The notes: a model not told the origin generated them from the sequence alone. A stretch of DNA of 6,127 nucleotides from an uncultured Methanomassiliicoccaceae archaeon (GCA_945492685.1 CALYUZ010000055.1:1-6127), one strand, 5' to 3'; shown: positions 1 to 6,043, numbered from the stretch's first letter. Translations and numbers: made by a program.

Positions 1-141
1 CCTGACCCCCATCGAACCTCCGGCGGCGGTCACGGTGGATTCCTCCTGCGTGATGGAGCGGCAGAGCGCATCTGGCATGACCTCGGCCCTGACCACTCCC
101 TTCTCCTTCCTGAGTCCCTCCAGGATCCATTCCAGTTCCAT
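1..141 (-). CDS. Unidentified protein, N-terminal 47 residues (runs off the window)
   Basis: An open frame starts at ATG 141-139 on the minus strand and stays open for 47 codons to the window edge, so only the N-terminus is visible. It begins MELEWILEGLRKEKGVVRAE and ends in a glycine-rich stretch, AAGGSMGVR. The first 20 residues look like an amphipathic charged helix; there is no signal peptide or membrane segment. Codon choice (AGG arginine, GAG/GAA glutamate, CTC/CTG leucine) resembles that of the recognised genes. A TATA-like box TTTATCTA lies about 25 bases upstream of the ATG with no Shine-Dalgarno sequence, as expected for a leaderless archaeal mRNA. The opening faintly recalls Roadblock/LC7-type proteins, but the match is too weak to name. 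The gene is divergent from the SMR pair. Confidence that it is coding is moderate; the function is unknown. Confidence 0.55.
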   Translation of the reverse strand, partial: MELEWILEGLRKEKGVVRAEVMPDALCRSITQEESTVTAAGGSMGVR

Positions 142-164
142 GGCTAGTGGAAACGGGTGTCTGG

Positions 165-172
165 TAGATAAA
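165..172 (-). promoter_or_regulatory. TATA-like box for the leftward gene
   Basis: Read on the minus strand, this is TTTATCTA, one mismatch from TTTATATA. Its centre is about 27 bases upstream of ATG 141, which puts transcription initiation at or next to the start codon (leaderless). Assigned from position and similarity only. Confidence 0.45.
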
Positions 173-223
173 GCGGGACAGGTTCGGAGGGAAGTTTCAG
201 TCCCGTTATCATCCCAATACAAG

Positions 224-231
224 CAAATATC
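224..231 (+). promoter_or_regulatory. Weak TATA-like box for the SMR pair
   Basis: The AT-rich stretch CAAATATC is centred about 24 bases upstream of ATG 252, and no Shine-Dalgarno motif precedes that ATG. This fits a leaderless start, but the box is a poor match to the archaeal consensus. The rest of 142-251 holds no gene and no structure that I recognise, including no obvious guanidine riboswitch. Confidence 0.3.
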
Positions 232-251
232 CGTTCCATCTCACAGAATCC

Positions 252-584
252 ATGGACACGGCGTTGTTGTGGGTCATAATAGGTGGTTTGCTGGAACCTG
301 TGTGGGTGATCGGACTCAAGAAGTACAACGACACCAGGAACCTCCTGTGGGGCGTCTTCGCCGTTGTTTTCATGATCGTGAGTCCCATGTGCATGTCCTT
401 CGCCATGAAGACCATGAACGTGGGTATAGCATACTCCATCTGGACCGGCATAGGTGCGGTGTTCACCCTCATCGTCGGGATGGTCCTGTACAAGGAGCGC
501 ATCGACCGTGTCAAGGTTCTCCTGGTGTTCATGATCATAGCCGGGGTCGTGGGACTTCAGCTTACGTCGGGGGTGCACGCATGA
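252..584 (+). CDS. SMR-family transporter subunit, Gdx/YkkD-like (110 aa)
   Basis: A four-helix inner-membrane exporter of the small multidrug resistance family, of normal family length (about 105-110 aa). Hydrophobic segments lie near residues 4-21, 31-51, 56-79 and 88-105. The motif GGLLEPVWVIGLK (11-23) carries the essential glutamate E15 and W18 of the guanidinium-exporter (Gdx/SugE) subgroup. S44, Y61 and W64 (in YSIWTGIGAV) correspond to the other substrate-pocket residues known from Gdx. P16 directly after the glutamate is unusual, since Gdx proteins usually have valine there. Positive charges cluster in loops 1 and 3 (K23, K24, R29, K81, R83, R86, K88), with only K53 in loop 2, so N-out/C-out is predicted. 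The stop overlaps the next gene's start as ATGA, implying co-translation and a heteromeric partner. Guanidinium is the likely family substrate, but the actual substrate is not determinable here. Confidence 0.9.
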   Translation: MDTALLWVIIGGLLEPVWVIGLKKYNDTRNLLWGVFAVVFMIVSPMCMSFAMKTMNVGIAYSIWTGIGAVFTLIVGMVLYKERIDRVKVLLVFMIIAGVVGLQLTSGVHA

Positions 585-913
585 GCCGCGCCTGGCTGTT
601 CATCCTGGTGGGTGGGATGGTGGAGATGGTCTGGGCCGTCTTCATGAAGATGTCCGACGGTTTCACCGATCCTCTCTACACAGCATTGACCATAATCTTC
701 CTGTTCGTTAGCGTGGCACTGCTGAACATGGGTCTCAAGAGAGGTCTGCCCGTAGGTCCGTCCTATGCGGTGTGGGTGGGGATCGGCGCGGTGATGTCGG
801 TGATATCCGGTATCATCCTCTTCGGCGAGAGCCTCTCGTTCCTGGGATACATCTTCCTAGCCATGGTCATCGGCGGCATCATAGGGCTGAACCTGGTCAC
901 GGAAGAGGCCTGA
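581..913 (+). CDS. SMR-family transporter subunit, SugE/Gdx-like partner (110 aa)
   Basis: Second SMR protein with four hydrophobic segments, near residues 4-22, 32-52, 58-81 and 87-106. GGMVEMVWAVFMK (11-23) contains the proton/substrate-coupling E15 and W18. S44, Y62 and W65 match the Gdx pocket residues, with one extra residue in loop 2 (GLKRGLPVG). I place the start at ATG 581, overlapping the stop of the preceding SMR gene. The open frame extends back to 35, but the upstream part lies mostly over the first SMR gene in another frame and the domain begins exactly here. A GGGGGTG stretch at 569-575 may serve as ribosome binding site. Positive residues are R3, K23, K53 and R54, so loop 2 and the N-terminus are the positive side. 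This is opposite to the neighbour and suggests an antiparallel heterodimer like paired SMR systems such as YkkCD. Its stop is 68 bases before hisG. Confidence 0.9.
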   Translation: MSRAWLFILVGGMVEMVWAVFMKMSDGFTDPLYTALTIIFLFVSVALLNMGLKRGLPVGPSYAVWVGIGAVMSVISGIILFGESLSFLGYIFLAMVIGGIIGLNLVTEEA

Positions 914-932
914 ATCCGCTCCAACGGCATCC

Positions 933-947
933 AGATAAACCTTATCT
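933..947. repeat. Perfect inverted repeat at the his promoter (candidate operator)
   Basis: AGATAA-ACC-TTATCT: two perfect 6-bp arms with a 3-bp spacer. The right arm overlaps the probable TATA box of hisG, so a protein dimer bound here would compete with TBP. A function as operator is inference; it could also be chance or a TATA element readable in both directions. Confidence 0.4.
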
Positions 948-948
948 A
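941..948 (+). promoter_or_regulatory. Probable TATA box of the hisGCHA operon
   Basis: CTTATCTA matches TTTATATA at six of eight positions and predicts initiation near 970. That leaves a short leader containing the GAGGA ribosome-binding motif (972-976), five bases before hisG ATG 982. An alternative AT-rich box, TTTAATAC at 954-961, would give a leaderless start at about 982. The sequence alone does not decide between them. Confidence 0.45.
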
Positions 949-981
949 GTCCTCTTTAATACGAAGAGGACGAGGACTCAA

Positions 982-1845
982 ATGACACTTAAACTGGGTG
1001 TTCCGAACAAAGGAAGGCTGAACGAGAGGACGATCGAACTCCTGACCAAGGCTGGTCTGGACCTGGGAGAGGACATCGGCAGGAAGCTGTACGTCAAGAT
1101 CAGGAACCAGGACATCGAGGTCATGTTCGTACGTGCGCAGGACATCCCCGAGTTCATCGCGGCCGGGGCCATCGATGCCGGTATCACCGGATTGGACGAG
1201 CTCGCCGAGTCGGGCCACGATCTCAAGAACGTTCTCAACCTGCGTTTCGGATACTGCCACCTCGCGGTCGCCGCACCCGAGGAATCCGGTATCACCGACG
1301 TCTCCCAGATAAAGGACGGCAGCAGGATCGCCACATCGTTCCCGAACCTCACCAAGAGGTACTTCGAGTCCCTCGGGAAGCATGTGAGCGTCATAGTCGT
1401 CACCGGAGCCGCGGAGATCATGCCCTACCTCGGCATATCCGACTACATCGTGGACCTGGTGTCCACAGGTTCCACCCTCAGGATGAACAGGCTCAGGGAG
1501 GTCGGCACCATCGTCGAGTCCCAGGCCGCCGTCATCACATCGGAGAGCGCCCTGTCCAAATACAGGCCCGAGATCGAGGAGCTCGTGGATTCCATCGAGA
1601 GCGTCATCGTCGCCGAGGACAAGAAGTACCTCATGGCGGACATCCCCAAGGACAGGCTCACCGACGTGGAGAAGATCATCCCCGGTATCGGCGGACCCAC
1701 AGTCCTCGAGATCGCGGGAGACGATATGTTCGTGGCCGTCCACGCGGTCATCGACACCGACAAGGTGTTCCACACCATCTCGGAGCTGAAGAAGCTGGGC
1801 GCCAAGGGCATCCTCACCACGCCCATCGAGAGGCTGGTGGAGTGA
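982..1845 (+). CDS. hisG: ATP phosphoribosyltransferase, long form
   Basis: Cytosolic enzyme of the first committed step of histidine synthesis: ATP + PRPP gives phosphoribosyl-ATP + PPi. At 287 aa it is the long form, with catalytic lobes at about 1-210 and a C-terminal ACT-like regulatory domain at about 213-287 (LMADIPKDRL, PGIGGPTV, the final GAKGIL). It should therefore act without HisZ and be feedback-inhibited by histidine. The N-terminus LGVPNKGRL (4-12) and the signature from E145 to L166, ending in the PRPP loop DLVSTGSTL (158-166), fit the HisG family pattern. The frame is open further upstream to 772, but that part runs over the SMR gene in another frame. ATG 982 has GAGGA five bases upstream and starts at the domain's normal N-terminus. 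The stop abuts hisC with no spacer. Confidence 0.97.
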   Translation: MTLKLGVPNKGRLNERTIELLTKAGLDLGEDIGRKLYVKIRNQDIEVMFVRAQDIPEFIAAGAIDAGITGLDELAESGHDLKNVLNLRFGYCHLAVAAPEESGITDVSQIKDGSRIATSFPNLTKRYFESLGKHVSVIVVTGAAEIMPYLGISDYIVDLVSTGSTLRMNRLREVGTIVESQAAVITSESALSKYRPEIEELVDSIESVIVAEDKKYLMADIPKDRLTDVEKIIPGIGGPTVLEIAGDDMFVAVHAVIDTDKVFHTISELKKLGAKGILTTPIERLVE

Positions 1846-2901
1846 ATGGAGCTCACCAAGGATATAATGAGGGAGACCACCAGGGACTTCGAGGTCTACT
1901 ACAACCCGAAGCTCAACGGCGAGATCAGGCTGGACACCAACACCAACGTCCTGGGATCCAACCCCGCCGCCGCCAAGTACCTGGCGGAGAACAGCTGGGA
2001 CCTCAACGGATACCCCAACACCTATTCCAACGGCCTCAGGGAGGCCCTGGGCGAGCTGTACGGCCTGGACAAGGACAACTTCATCGCCGGGAACGGGTCC
2101 GACGAGATGCTCGACGTCACGTTCAAGACCTTCACCAACTGGGGCGACAACAGCGTTGTCCCCGTGCCCTCCTACACACTCTACGACTACTTCGTCCAGA
2201 TGAACGGCGGGAAGGCCCACGAGGTCGACCTGACCGAGGACTTCCAGCTCGACGTGGACGAGATCGTGAAGCAGGATGCGAAGGTGGCCATCATGCCGTC
2301 ACCCAACAACCCCACGGGTAACTGCTTCAGGCAGAAGGACATAGAGGAGATCCTCTCGAAGTTCAACGGGATCGTGGTCGTGGACGAGGCATATGCCGAG
2401 TACGCCGACGATGCGATGATCCGCAGGGTCGACGAGTTCGACAACCTCGTGGTGCTCAGGACCTTCTCCAAGGCCTACGCCATGGCCGCGCTCCGTGTGG
2501 GATACGCTGCCGCCAACAAGAAGCTCGCAGACATGATGATGCGCGTGAAGATCCCCTACTCCCTCAACATGGTGAGCGAGGGTGCCGCCATCGCCGCCGT
2601 GAAGGACCAGGACTTCATCAGGAGGAGCGTGGAGATGGTCAGGGAGCAGAGGCCCAAGCTGGATGCCGGCCTCAGGAAGCTCGGATTCGAGACGTTCCCC
2701 TCCGATTCCAATTTCATACTCGCCAGGGCACCTATCGACCACAAGGTGCTCGTGCAGGGACTCAAGGAGCGCGGAGTGCTCATCCGCGACTTCGGAGCCA
2801 AGCGCAGGACCGAGAACTGCGTCAGGACCACCGTCGGTACCGCGGAGCTCAACGCGATCCTGCTGGAGAAGGCCGAAGAGGTGATCTCCGGATGTCGCTG
2901 A
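1846..2901 (+). CDS. hisC: Histidinol-phosphate aminotransferase
   Basis: PLP-dependent fold-type I aminotransferase (351 aa, usual length) that converts imidazole-acetol phosphate and glutamate to histidinol phosphate and 2-oxoglutarate. Visible motifs: LDTNTNVLG (29-37), the substrate-side tyrosine in GYPNTYS (55-61), PSPNNPTGN with N155 (151-159), DEAYAEY (180-186, cofactor-binding D180 and Y183), the Schiff-base lysine K209 in TFSKAYAMAALRVGYA with R217, and the C-terminal carboxylate-binding arginine R327 in CVRTTVGT. The start ATG follows the hisG stop directly; GGTGGAG at 1836-1842 inside the hisG end is a plausible ribosome binding site. The end overlaps hisH by 10 bases. Some HisC homologues act on aromatic amino acids, but the his context makes the assignment firm. 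Confidence 0.96.
   Translation: MELTKDIMRETTRDFEVYYNPKLNGEIRLDTNTNVLGSNPAAAKYLAENSWDLNGYPNTYSNGLREALGELYGLDKDNFIAGNGSDEMLDVTFKTFTNWGDNSVVPVPSYTLYDYFVQMNGGKAHEVDLTEDFQLDVDEIVKQDAKVAIMPSPNNPTGNCFRQKDIEEILSKFNGIVVVDEAYAEYADDAMIRRVDEFDNLVVLRTFSKAYAMAALRVGYAAANKKLADMMMRVKIPYSLNMVSEGAAIAAVKDQDFIRRSVEMVREQRPKLDAGLRKLGFETFPSDSNFILARAPIDHKVLVQGLKERGVLIRDFGAKRRTENCVRTTVGTAELNAILLEKAEEVISGCR
2878..2886 (+). promoter_or_regulatory. Extended Shine-Dalgarno sequence for hisH
   Basis: GAGGTGATC lies within the last codons of hisC, five bases before hisH ATG 2892. It is complementary over nine bases to the conserved archaeal 16S rRNA 3' end (GAUCACCUC), and supports that start and efficient re-initiation across the hisC/hisH overlap. 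Confidence 0.6.
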
Positions 2902-3497
2902 AGGTCACCATCACCGACTACGGTGTCGGGAACCTCTATTCCATCCGCAGGTCCCTGGAGATGTGCGGCGCGCAGGTGGAGGTCATAACCGACATGTCGA
3001 AGCTGGCGGACGCCGAGTGCATCGTGTTCCCCGGCGTGGGTGCCTTCAACAAGTCCATGGAGCGCCTCCTGCCCTACAGGGACATGATCCGCGAGAGGAT
3101 CTCCTCCGGTGTTCCCACTCTCGGTATCTGCATCGGCATGCAGATCATGTTCGAGGGCAGCGACGAGGGGACATCACCCGGACTCGGGATCTACGACGGA
3201 AGGGTCGAGAAACTCCCCTGCAGGATGGTCCCCCACATGGGATGGAACCAGGTCGACAGCGACGATCCCCTGATGGACGGCGTCACAGACCGCAACTTCT
3301 ACTTCGTCCATTCATACTACGGCAACCCCGTGGACACCTCGGTGACCGTCGGGACCACAGAGTACGAGGGAGTCACCTTCCCGTCGTTCTTCAGGAGGCA
3401 CAACGCCTACGGCACACAGTTCCATCCCGAGAAGAGCAGCGTCTCTGGAAGGAGGGTCCTGGAGAACTTCATATCGTTCGCGGAGGACCTCGCATGA
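2892..3497 (+). CDS. hisH: Imidazole glycerol phosphate synthase, glutaminase subunit
   Basis: Class I glutamine amidotransferase (201 aa, typical) that hydrolyses glutamine and channels ammonia to HisF. Motifs in order: DYGVGNLYSI (9-18), PGVGAF (47-52, oxyanion region), the nucleophile elbow LGICIGMQ with C80, HMGWNQ (115-120), YFVHSYY (137-143), and QFHPEKS with catalytic H178 and E180. The full Cys-His-Glu triad is present, so it should be active. ATG 2892 overlaps the end of hisC by 10 bases. The stop overlaps the start of hisA in ATGA. Its partner hisF lies about 1.8 kb downstream, beyond hisA, the regulator gene and hisB. Confidence 0.97.
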   Translation: MSLKVTITDYGVGNLYSIRRSLEMCGAQVEVITDMSKLADAECIVFPGVGAFNKSMERLLPYRDMIRERISSGVPTLGICIGMQIMFEGSDEGTSPGLGIYDGRVEKLPCRMVPHMGWNQVDSDDPLMDGVTDRNFYFVHSYYGNPVDTSVTVGTTEYEGVTFPSFFRRHNAYGTQFHPEKSSVSGRRVLENFISFAEDLA

Positions 3498-4207
3498 GGA
3501 TGATCCCCGCGGTCGATGTCATGGACCATCAGGTGGTCCAGCTCGTCGGAGGCGTTCCGGGAAGCCAGCAGATCGTCATGCCCGATCCCCTCGCGGTCGC
3601 CGGCATGTGGGTCGAGAAGGGTGCCCCGTATCTGCACCTCGTCGACTTGGACGGTGCCTTCGGCAAGGAGAACAACATTCCCGTCTTCAAGAGGATAATC
3701 AGGGAGTACGACGTCCCCGCCGAGGTCGGCGGAGGGATAAGGGATTCCGAGACGATCGACGATCTCATCTCCGCCGGTGCGGACAGGGTTGTCGTTGGAA
3801 CAAAAGCGGTCAAGGAGCCCGAGTGGCTCGAGGAGATGGCCGACAGGCATCCCGGACACATCGTCCTGTCCATGGACACCAAGGGTGGACTCATCGCCAT
3901 CAAGGGATGGCAGGAATCCGCCGCACTTTCCGTGGATGAGATGTTCGAGAGGATCCGCGACATGCCCCTGGCGGCCGTCCTCAACACCAATGTCGACGTG
4001 GAGGGTCAGAGGAAGGGTATCGACGAGGCGCAGGCCAGGGATTTCATCTCACGTTGTCCGGCTAAGGTCATCGCATCCGGCGGAGTGACGTCGAAACGCG
4101 ATGCGGAGATCCTCGCCGATGCCGGTGCCGAGGGTGCGGTCGTCGGTCTCGCGATGTACACCAACGTCATTTCCCCTTGGGAGTGGGACACGCCCTGGCA
4201 GGCTTAA
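3494..4207 (+). CDS. hisA: ProFAR isomerase (HisA)
   Basis: TIM-barrel isomerase (237 aa, typical) that converts ProFAR to PRFAR, the substrate of HisF/HisH. The catalytic general base is D8 in IPAVDVM. The phosphate-binding elements are EVGGGIR (77-83) and IASGGV (193-198) with VVGLAMY (216-222). LVDLDGAFG (49-57) is the usual HisA/HisF barrel strand. The second acid is most likely D168 in NTNVDVEGQ, where many HisA proteins have TD-x3-DG, so this loop is somewhat divergent. LSMDTKGG (125-132) replaces the common LDARDG. The start is ATG 3494 in the hisH stop overlap, with GGAGG at 3482-3486 seven bases upstream. The same frame is open upstream over hisH, but that part is out of frame with the clear HisH protein. 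A 49-base gap with a new promoter follows. Confidence 0.95.
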   Translation: MRMIPAVDVMDHQVVQLVGGVPGSQQIVMPDPLAVAGMWVEKGAPYLHLVDLDGAFGKENNIPVFKRIIREYDVPAEVGGGIRDSETIDDLISAGADRVVVGTKAVKEPEWLEEMADRHPGHIVLSMDTKGGLIAIKGWQESAALSVDEMFERIRDMPLAAVLNTNVDVEGQRKGIDEAQARDFISRCPAKVIASGGVTSKRDAEILADAGAEGAVVGLAMYTNVISPWEWDTPWQA

Positions 4208-4243
4208 CGGAAGTTGATGCGAAGTTTTTATAAACGCCGTTCA
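4204..4243. repeat. Inverted TTAACGG / CCGTTCA half-sites flanking the regulator TATA box
   Basis: TTAACGG (4204-4210) and CCGTTCA (4237-4243) form an inverted pair, six of seven positions complementary, separated by 26 bases that contain the TATA box. The placement would suit an autoregulatory operator. The arms are short, and the left one overlaps the hisA stop codon, so chance is possible. Confidence 0.25.
4227..4234 (+). promoter_or_regulatory. TATA box of the HTH regulator gene
   Basis: TTTATAAA, preceded by further T residues, is the best archaeal TATA match in the window. Its centre is 26-27 bases upstream of ATG 4257, predicting initiation at that codon and a leaderless message. The T-run (4225-4229) could also help end upstream his transcription. 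Confidence 0.65.
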
Positions 4244-4256
4244 GATGGGAGTGCCG

Positions 4257-4682
4257 ATGAAACTGCCCTGTGAACTGATCGTCACGCACATACTTCCGAC
4301 GGCCCGCGGATCCCTTGCAAAGGAACTTGTCAAGAGGCACGGGATGACGCAGGTCCAGGTGGCCCATCTCTTCGGCGTCACCAGTGCGGCGGTCTCCCAG
4401 TACCTCAAAGGTCTCAGGGGAGGCAACAACCTCATCGACAAGAGCGCGTACCGCGACGATTTCTACGGTATGATCGCCGATGCGGCTGATGCCGTCGCCG
4501 CAGGGGAGGATGTCACCGAGGCACTCTGCAGGATATGCGGATTCGTCAAGGACAGCGGTCTCCTCAGGGCCCTGTATGTGTTCGAGGGCTACAGCGGCGA
4601 TCTCGGCCAGTGCCTGGAGTGCCCCAGGCTCTGCATCGTGTCCTTCGACGAGGACGACGAGGTCGCGGAAGGCGACGCCTGA
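4257..4682 (+). CDS. HTH transcriptional regulator with cysteine-rich C-terminus (COG2522-like)
   Basis: Small archaeal DNA-binding protein, 141 aa. The opening MKLPCELIVTHILPTARGSL and the helix-turn-helix at about 31-51 (TQVQVAHLFGVTSAAVSQYLK) match the archaeal XRE-like family I know as COG2522. In that family the same HTH is sometimes fused to a ThiN domain (ThiR); no ThiN domain is present here. The C-terminal part has CRIC (C91, C94) and CLECPRLC (C119, C122, C126), a pattern able to bind zinc or an Fe-S cluster, followed by an acidic tail (DEDDEVAEGD). I chose ATG 4257 over ATG 4245 because the TATA box is 26 bases upstream and the protein then begins with the family's usual residues. 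The gene lies between hisA and hisB with its own promoter, so it could control the his cluster, itself, or something remote. The ligand and targets are unknown. Confidence 0.85.
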   Translation: MKLPCELIVTHILPTARGSLAKELVKRHGMTQVQVAHLFGVTSAAVSQYLKGLRGGNNLIDKSAYRDDFYGMIADAADAVAAGEDVTEALCRICGFVKDSGLLRALYVFEGYSGDLGQCLECPRLCIVSFDEDDEVAEGDA

Positions 4683-4696
4683 GTCCCTCCCGAACC

Positions 4697-4704
4697 TTTT
4701 ATTA
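4697..4704 (+). promoter_or_regulatory. TATA-like box for hisBFI
   Basis: TTTTATTA in the 52-base gap after the regulator predicts initiation around 4727-4730, leaving a leader of only about 5-8 bases before hisB ATG 4735. The absence of a Shine-Dalgarno motif upstream of hisB fits this. Read-through from the regulator promoter is also possible. Confidence 0.5.
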
Positions 4705-4734
4705 CATTACAGTTCTAACGGACCTCCGGTATCA

Positions 4735-5286
4735 ATGACCGGAAGGGCAGCTAAAGTTGAGCGCAGGACCAGGGAGACGCAGATCTCCGTGGAGTTGGAC
4801 ATAGACGGCACAGGGAAGTTCGATGTCGAGTGCGACATACAGTTCCTGAAGCACATGGTCGAGACATTGGCAAGGTACGCCTCATTCGACCTCGTCCTGA
4901 AGGCCCACGGGGACAACGACCACCACATCATCGAGGATGTGGCCATCACCCTGGGGAAGGCGTTCACCGAGGCCATGGACGGAAGGCCCATCGAGAGGAT
5001 GGCAACTTCCACAGTAGTCATGGACGATGCAATGGTCACCACCTCGCTCGACCTGGTGGACAGGCCCTATACCGATGTGGACTGCCCCGATCCGCTCTAT
5101 CTGCACTTCATGAGGAGCTTCGCCATGACCGCCGGAATCACCCTCCACATCCTGAAGGTGAGGGGATTCGACGACCACCACATCGTGGAGGCCGGATTCA
5201 AGTCGATGGGAAGGGCCCTCAAGGAGGCGGTGAAGGTCAGGGACACGGAGCTCAGCACGAAGGACCGTGCGGAGGTCAGGGTCTGA
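4735..5286 (+). CDS. hisB: Imidazoleglycerol-phosphate dehydratase, short form
   Basis: Manganese enzyme that dehydrates IGP to imidazole-acetol phosphate (183 aa, monofunctional, no phosphatase domain). Metal and catalytic residues are present: H40, H63-H64-x2-E67 in NDHHIIED, H124 in LHFMRSF, and H148-H149-x2-E152 in [13 protein letters not shown], which matches the second HisB signature. R88, R110 (DRPY) and K176 (LSTK) correspond to phosphate ligands. Oddities: the usual FFDHM is FLKHM (K39 for aspartate); the first signature reads DNDHH instead of IDDHH; and about 11 residues are missing between DRPY and LHFMRS, where other HisB proteins carry the VGDFxTE loop. The start at ATG 4735 is supported by the TATA box and the KVERRTRET opening; the frame continues upstream to 4480, but over the regulator. 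hisF begins four bases after the stop. Confidence 0.93.
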   Translation: MTGRAAKVERRTRETQISVELDIDGTGKFDVECDIQFLKHMVETLARYASFDLVLKAHGDNDHHIIEDVAITLGKAFTEAMDGRPIERMATSTVVMDDAMVTTSLDLVDRPYTDVDCPDPLYLHFMRSFAMTAGITLHILKVRGFDDHHIVEAGFKSMGRALKEAVKVRDTELSTKDRAEVRV

Positions 5287-5290
5287 TACC

Positions 5291-6043
5291 ATGCTCACCA
5301 AGAGGATCATCCCCTGCCTGGACGTGAAGGACGGAAAGGTGGTCAAGGGGATCAACTTCAAGGGTCTGAGGGATGTCGGGTACCCTCCCGAACTCGCAAC
5401 GGAATACGAGCTCCAGGGTGCCGACGAGATCACATTCCTGGACATCTCCGCATCGCTGGAGGCCAGGCAGACCATGCTCAACATCGTCTCCGAGACCGCT
5501 GGGAAGCTGTTCGTCCCGCTCACGGTGGGAGGGGGCATCAGGAAGGTCCAGGACATGAGGGACGCCCTCAACGCCGGTGCCGACAAGGTCTCCGTCAATT
5601 CGGCGGCCGTGTCCAATCCCGACATCATATCGGAATGCGCCGAGAGCTTCGGAAGGCAGTGCGTCGTAGTCGCCATCGACGGAAAGAGGGTCGGCGACCA
5701 TTGGGAGGTCTTCACCCACGGAGGAACGAAATCCGCAGGGATCGACGCGGTCGAGTGGGCTCAGAGGGCCGAGGACCTGGGAGCCGGTGAGATCCTTCTC
5801 ACATCCATGGATGCGGACGGTGTCAAGACCGGATACGACATCCCGTTCACCGAGGCCGTGGCCGATGCGGTCAGCATCCCCGTGATAGCTTCCGGAGGAT
5901 GTGGTTCCAAGGAGCACATCTACGACGTGTTCGCACAGACTGGCGCGTCCGCCGCACTTGCGGCATCAATATTCCATTACAACGAATGCACCGTCGGAGA
6001 GGTCAAGGAGTACCTCAGGGACAGGGGGGTTAACGTAAGATGA
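5291..6043 (+). CDS. hisF: Imidazole glycerol phosphate synthase, cyclase subunit
   Basis: TIM-barrel cyclase (250 aa, typical) that uses HisH-derived ammonia to convert PRFAR to IGP and AICAR. Both catalytic aspartates are present: D11 in [16 protein letters not shown] and D130 in [10 protein letters not shown]. Other family blocks are [10 protein letters not shown] (46-55), LTVGGGIR (77-84), [12 protein letters not shown] (95-106), [15 protein letters not shown] (169-183) and VIASGGCGS (198-206), which bind the two phosphates. ATG 5291 follows the hisB stop by four bases; GGAGGT at 5271-5276 is the nearest ribosome-binding motif, rather far at 14 bases. The frame is open back to 5267, but the family N-terminus [11 protein letters not shown] fixes the start. 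The stop overlaps the hisI start in ATGA. Confidence 0.97.
   Translation: MLTKRIIPCLDVKDGKVVKGINFKGLRDVGYPPELATEYELQGADEITFLDISASLEARQTMLNIVSETAGKLFVPLTVGGGIRKVQDMRDALNAGADKVSVNSAAVSNPDIISECAESFGRQCVVVAIDGKRVGDHWEVFTHGGTKSAGIDAVEWAQRAEDLGAGEILLTSMDADGVKTGYDIPFTEAVADAVSIPVIASGGCGSKEHIYDVFAQTGASAALAASIFHYNECTVGEVKEYLRDRGVNVR

Noticed and set aside
142..251. Possible guanidine riboswitch ahead of the Gdx-like SMR genes
   Set aside because: I could not find the conserved guanidine-riboswitch stems or ACGR-type loops, the gap is short, and a TATA-like box suggests a leaderless start.
772..981. Upstream extension of the hisG frame
   Set aside because: It runs through the second SMR gene in another frame and adds residues not seen in HisG proteins; ATG 982 has a ribosome binding site and the family N-terminus.
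946..2220. Long minus-strand open frame (424 codons) opposite hisG and hisC
   Set aside because: It lies antisense to two unmistakable enzymes, has low-complexity Gly/Val/Asp/Leu/His composition and no recognisable motif; such frames are typical shadows in GC-rich coding DNA.
4245..4256. Earlier ATG for the HTH regulator
   Set aside because: It lies only about 15 bases from the TATA centre, too close for initiation upstream of it, and MKLPCEL from ATG 4257 is the usual start of the family.
4257..4682. ThiR-type thiamine regulator (HTH-ThiN fusion)
   Set aside because: The HTH part is similar, but the protein is only 141 aa and has no ThiN domain; thiamine genes are not nearby.
5276..5917. 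Minus-strand open frames opposite hisF and hisB
   Set aside because: No family motifs, biased composition, and complete overlap with conserved his genes on the plus strand.
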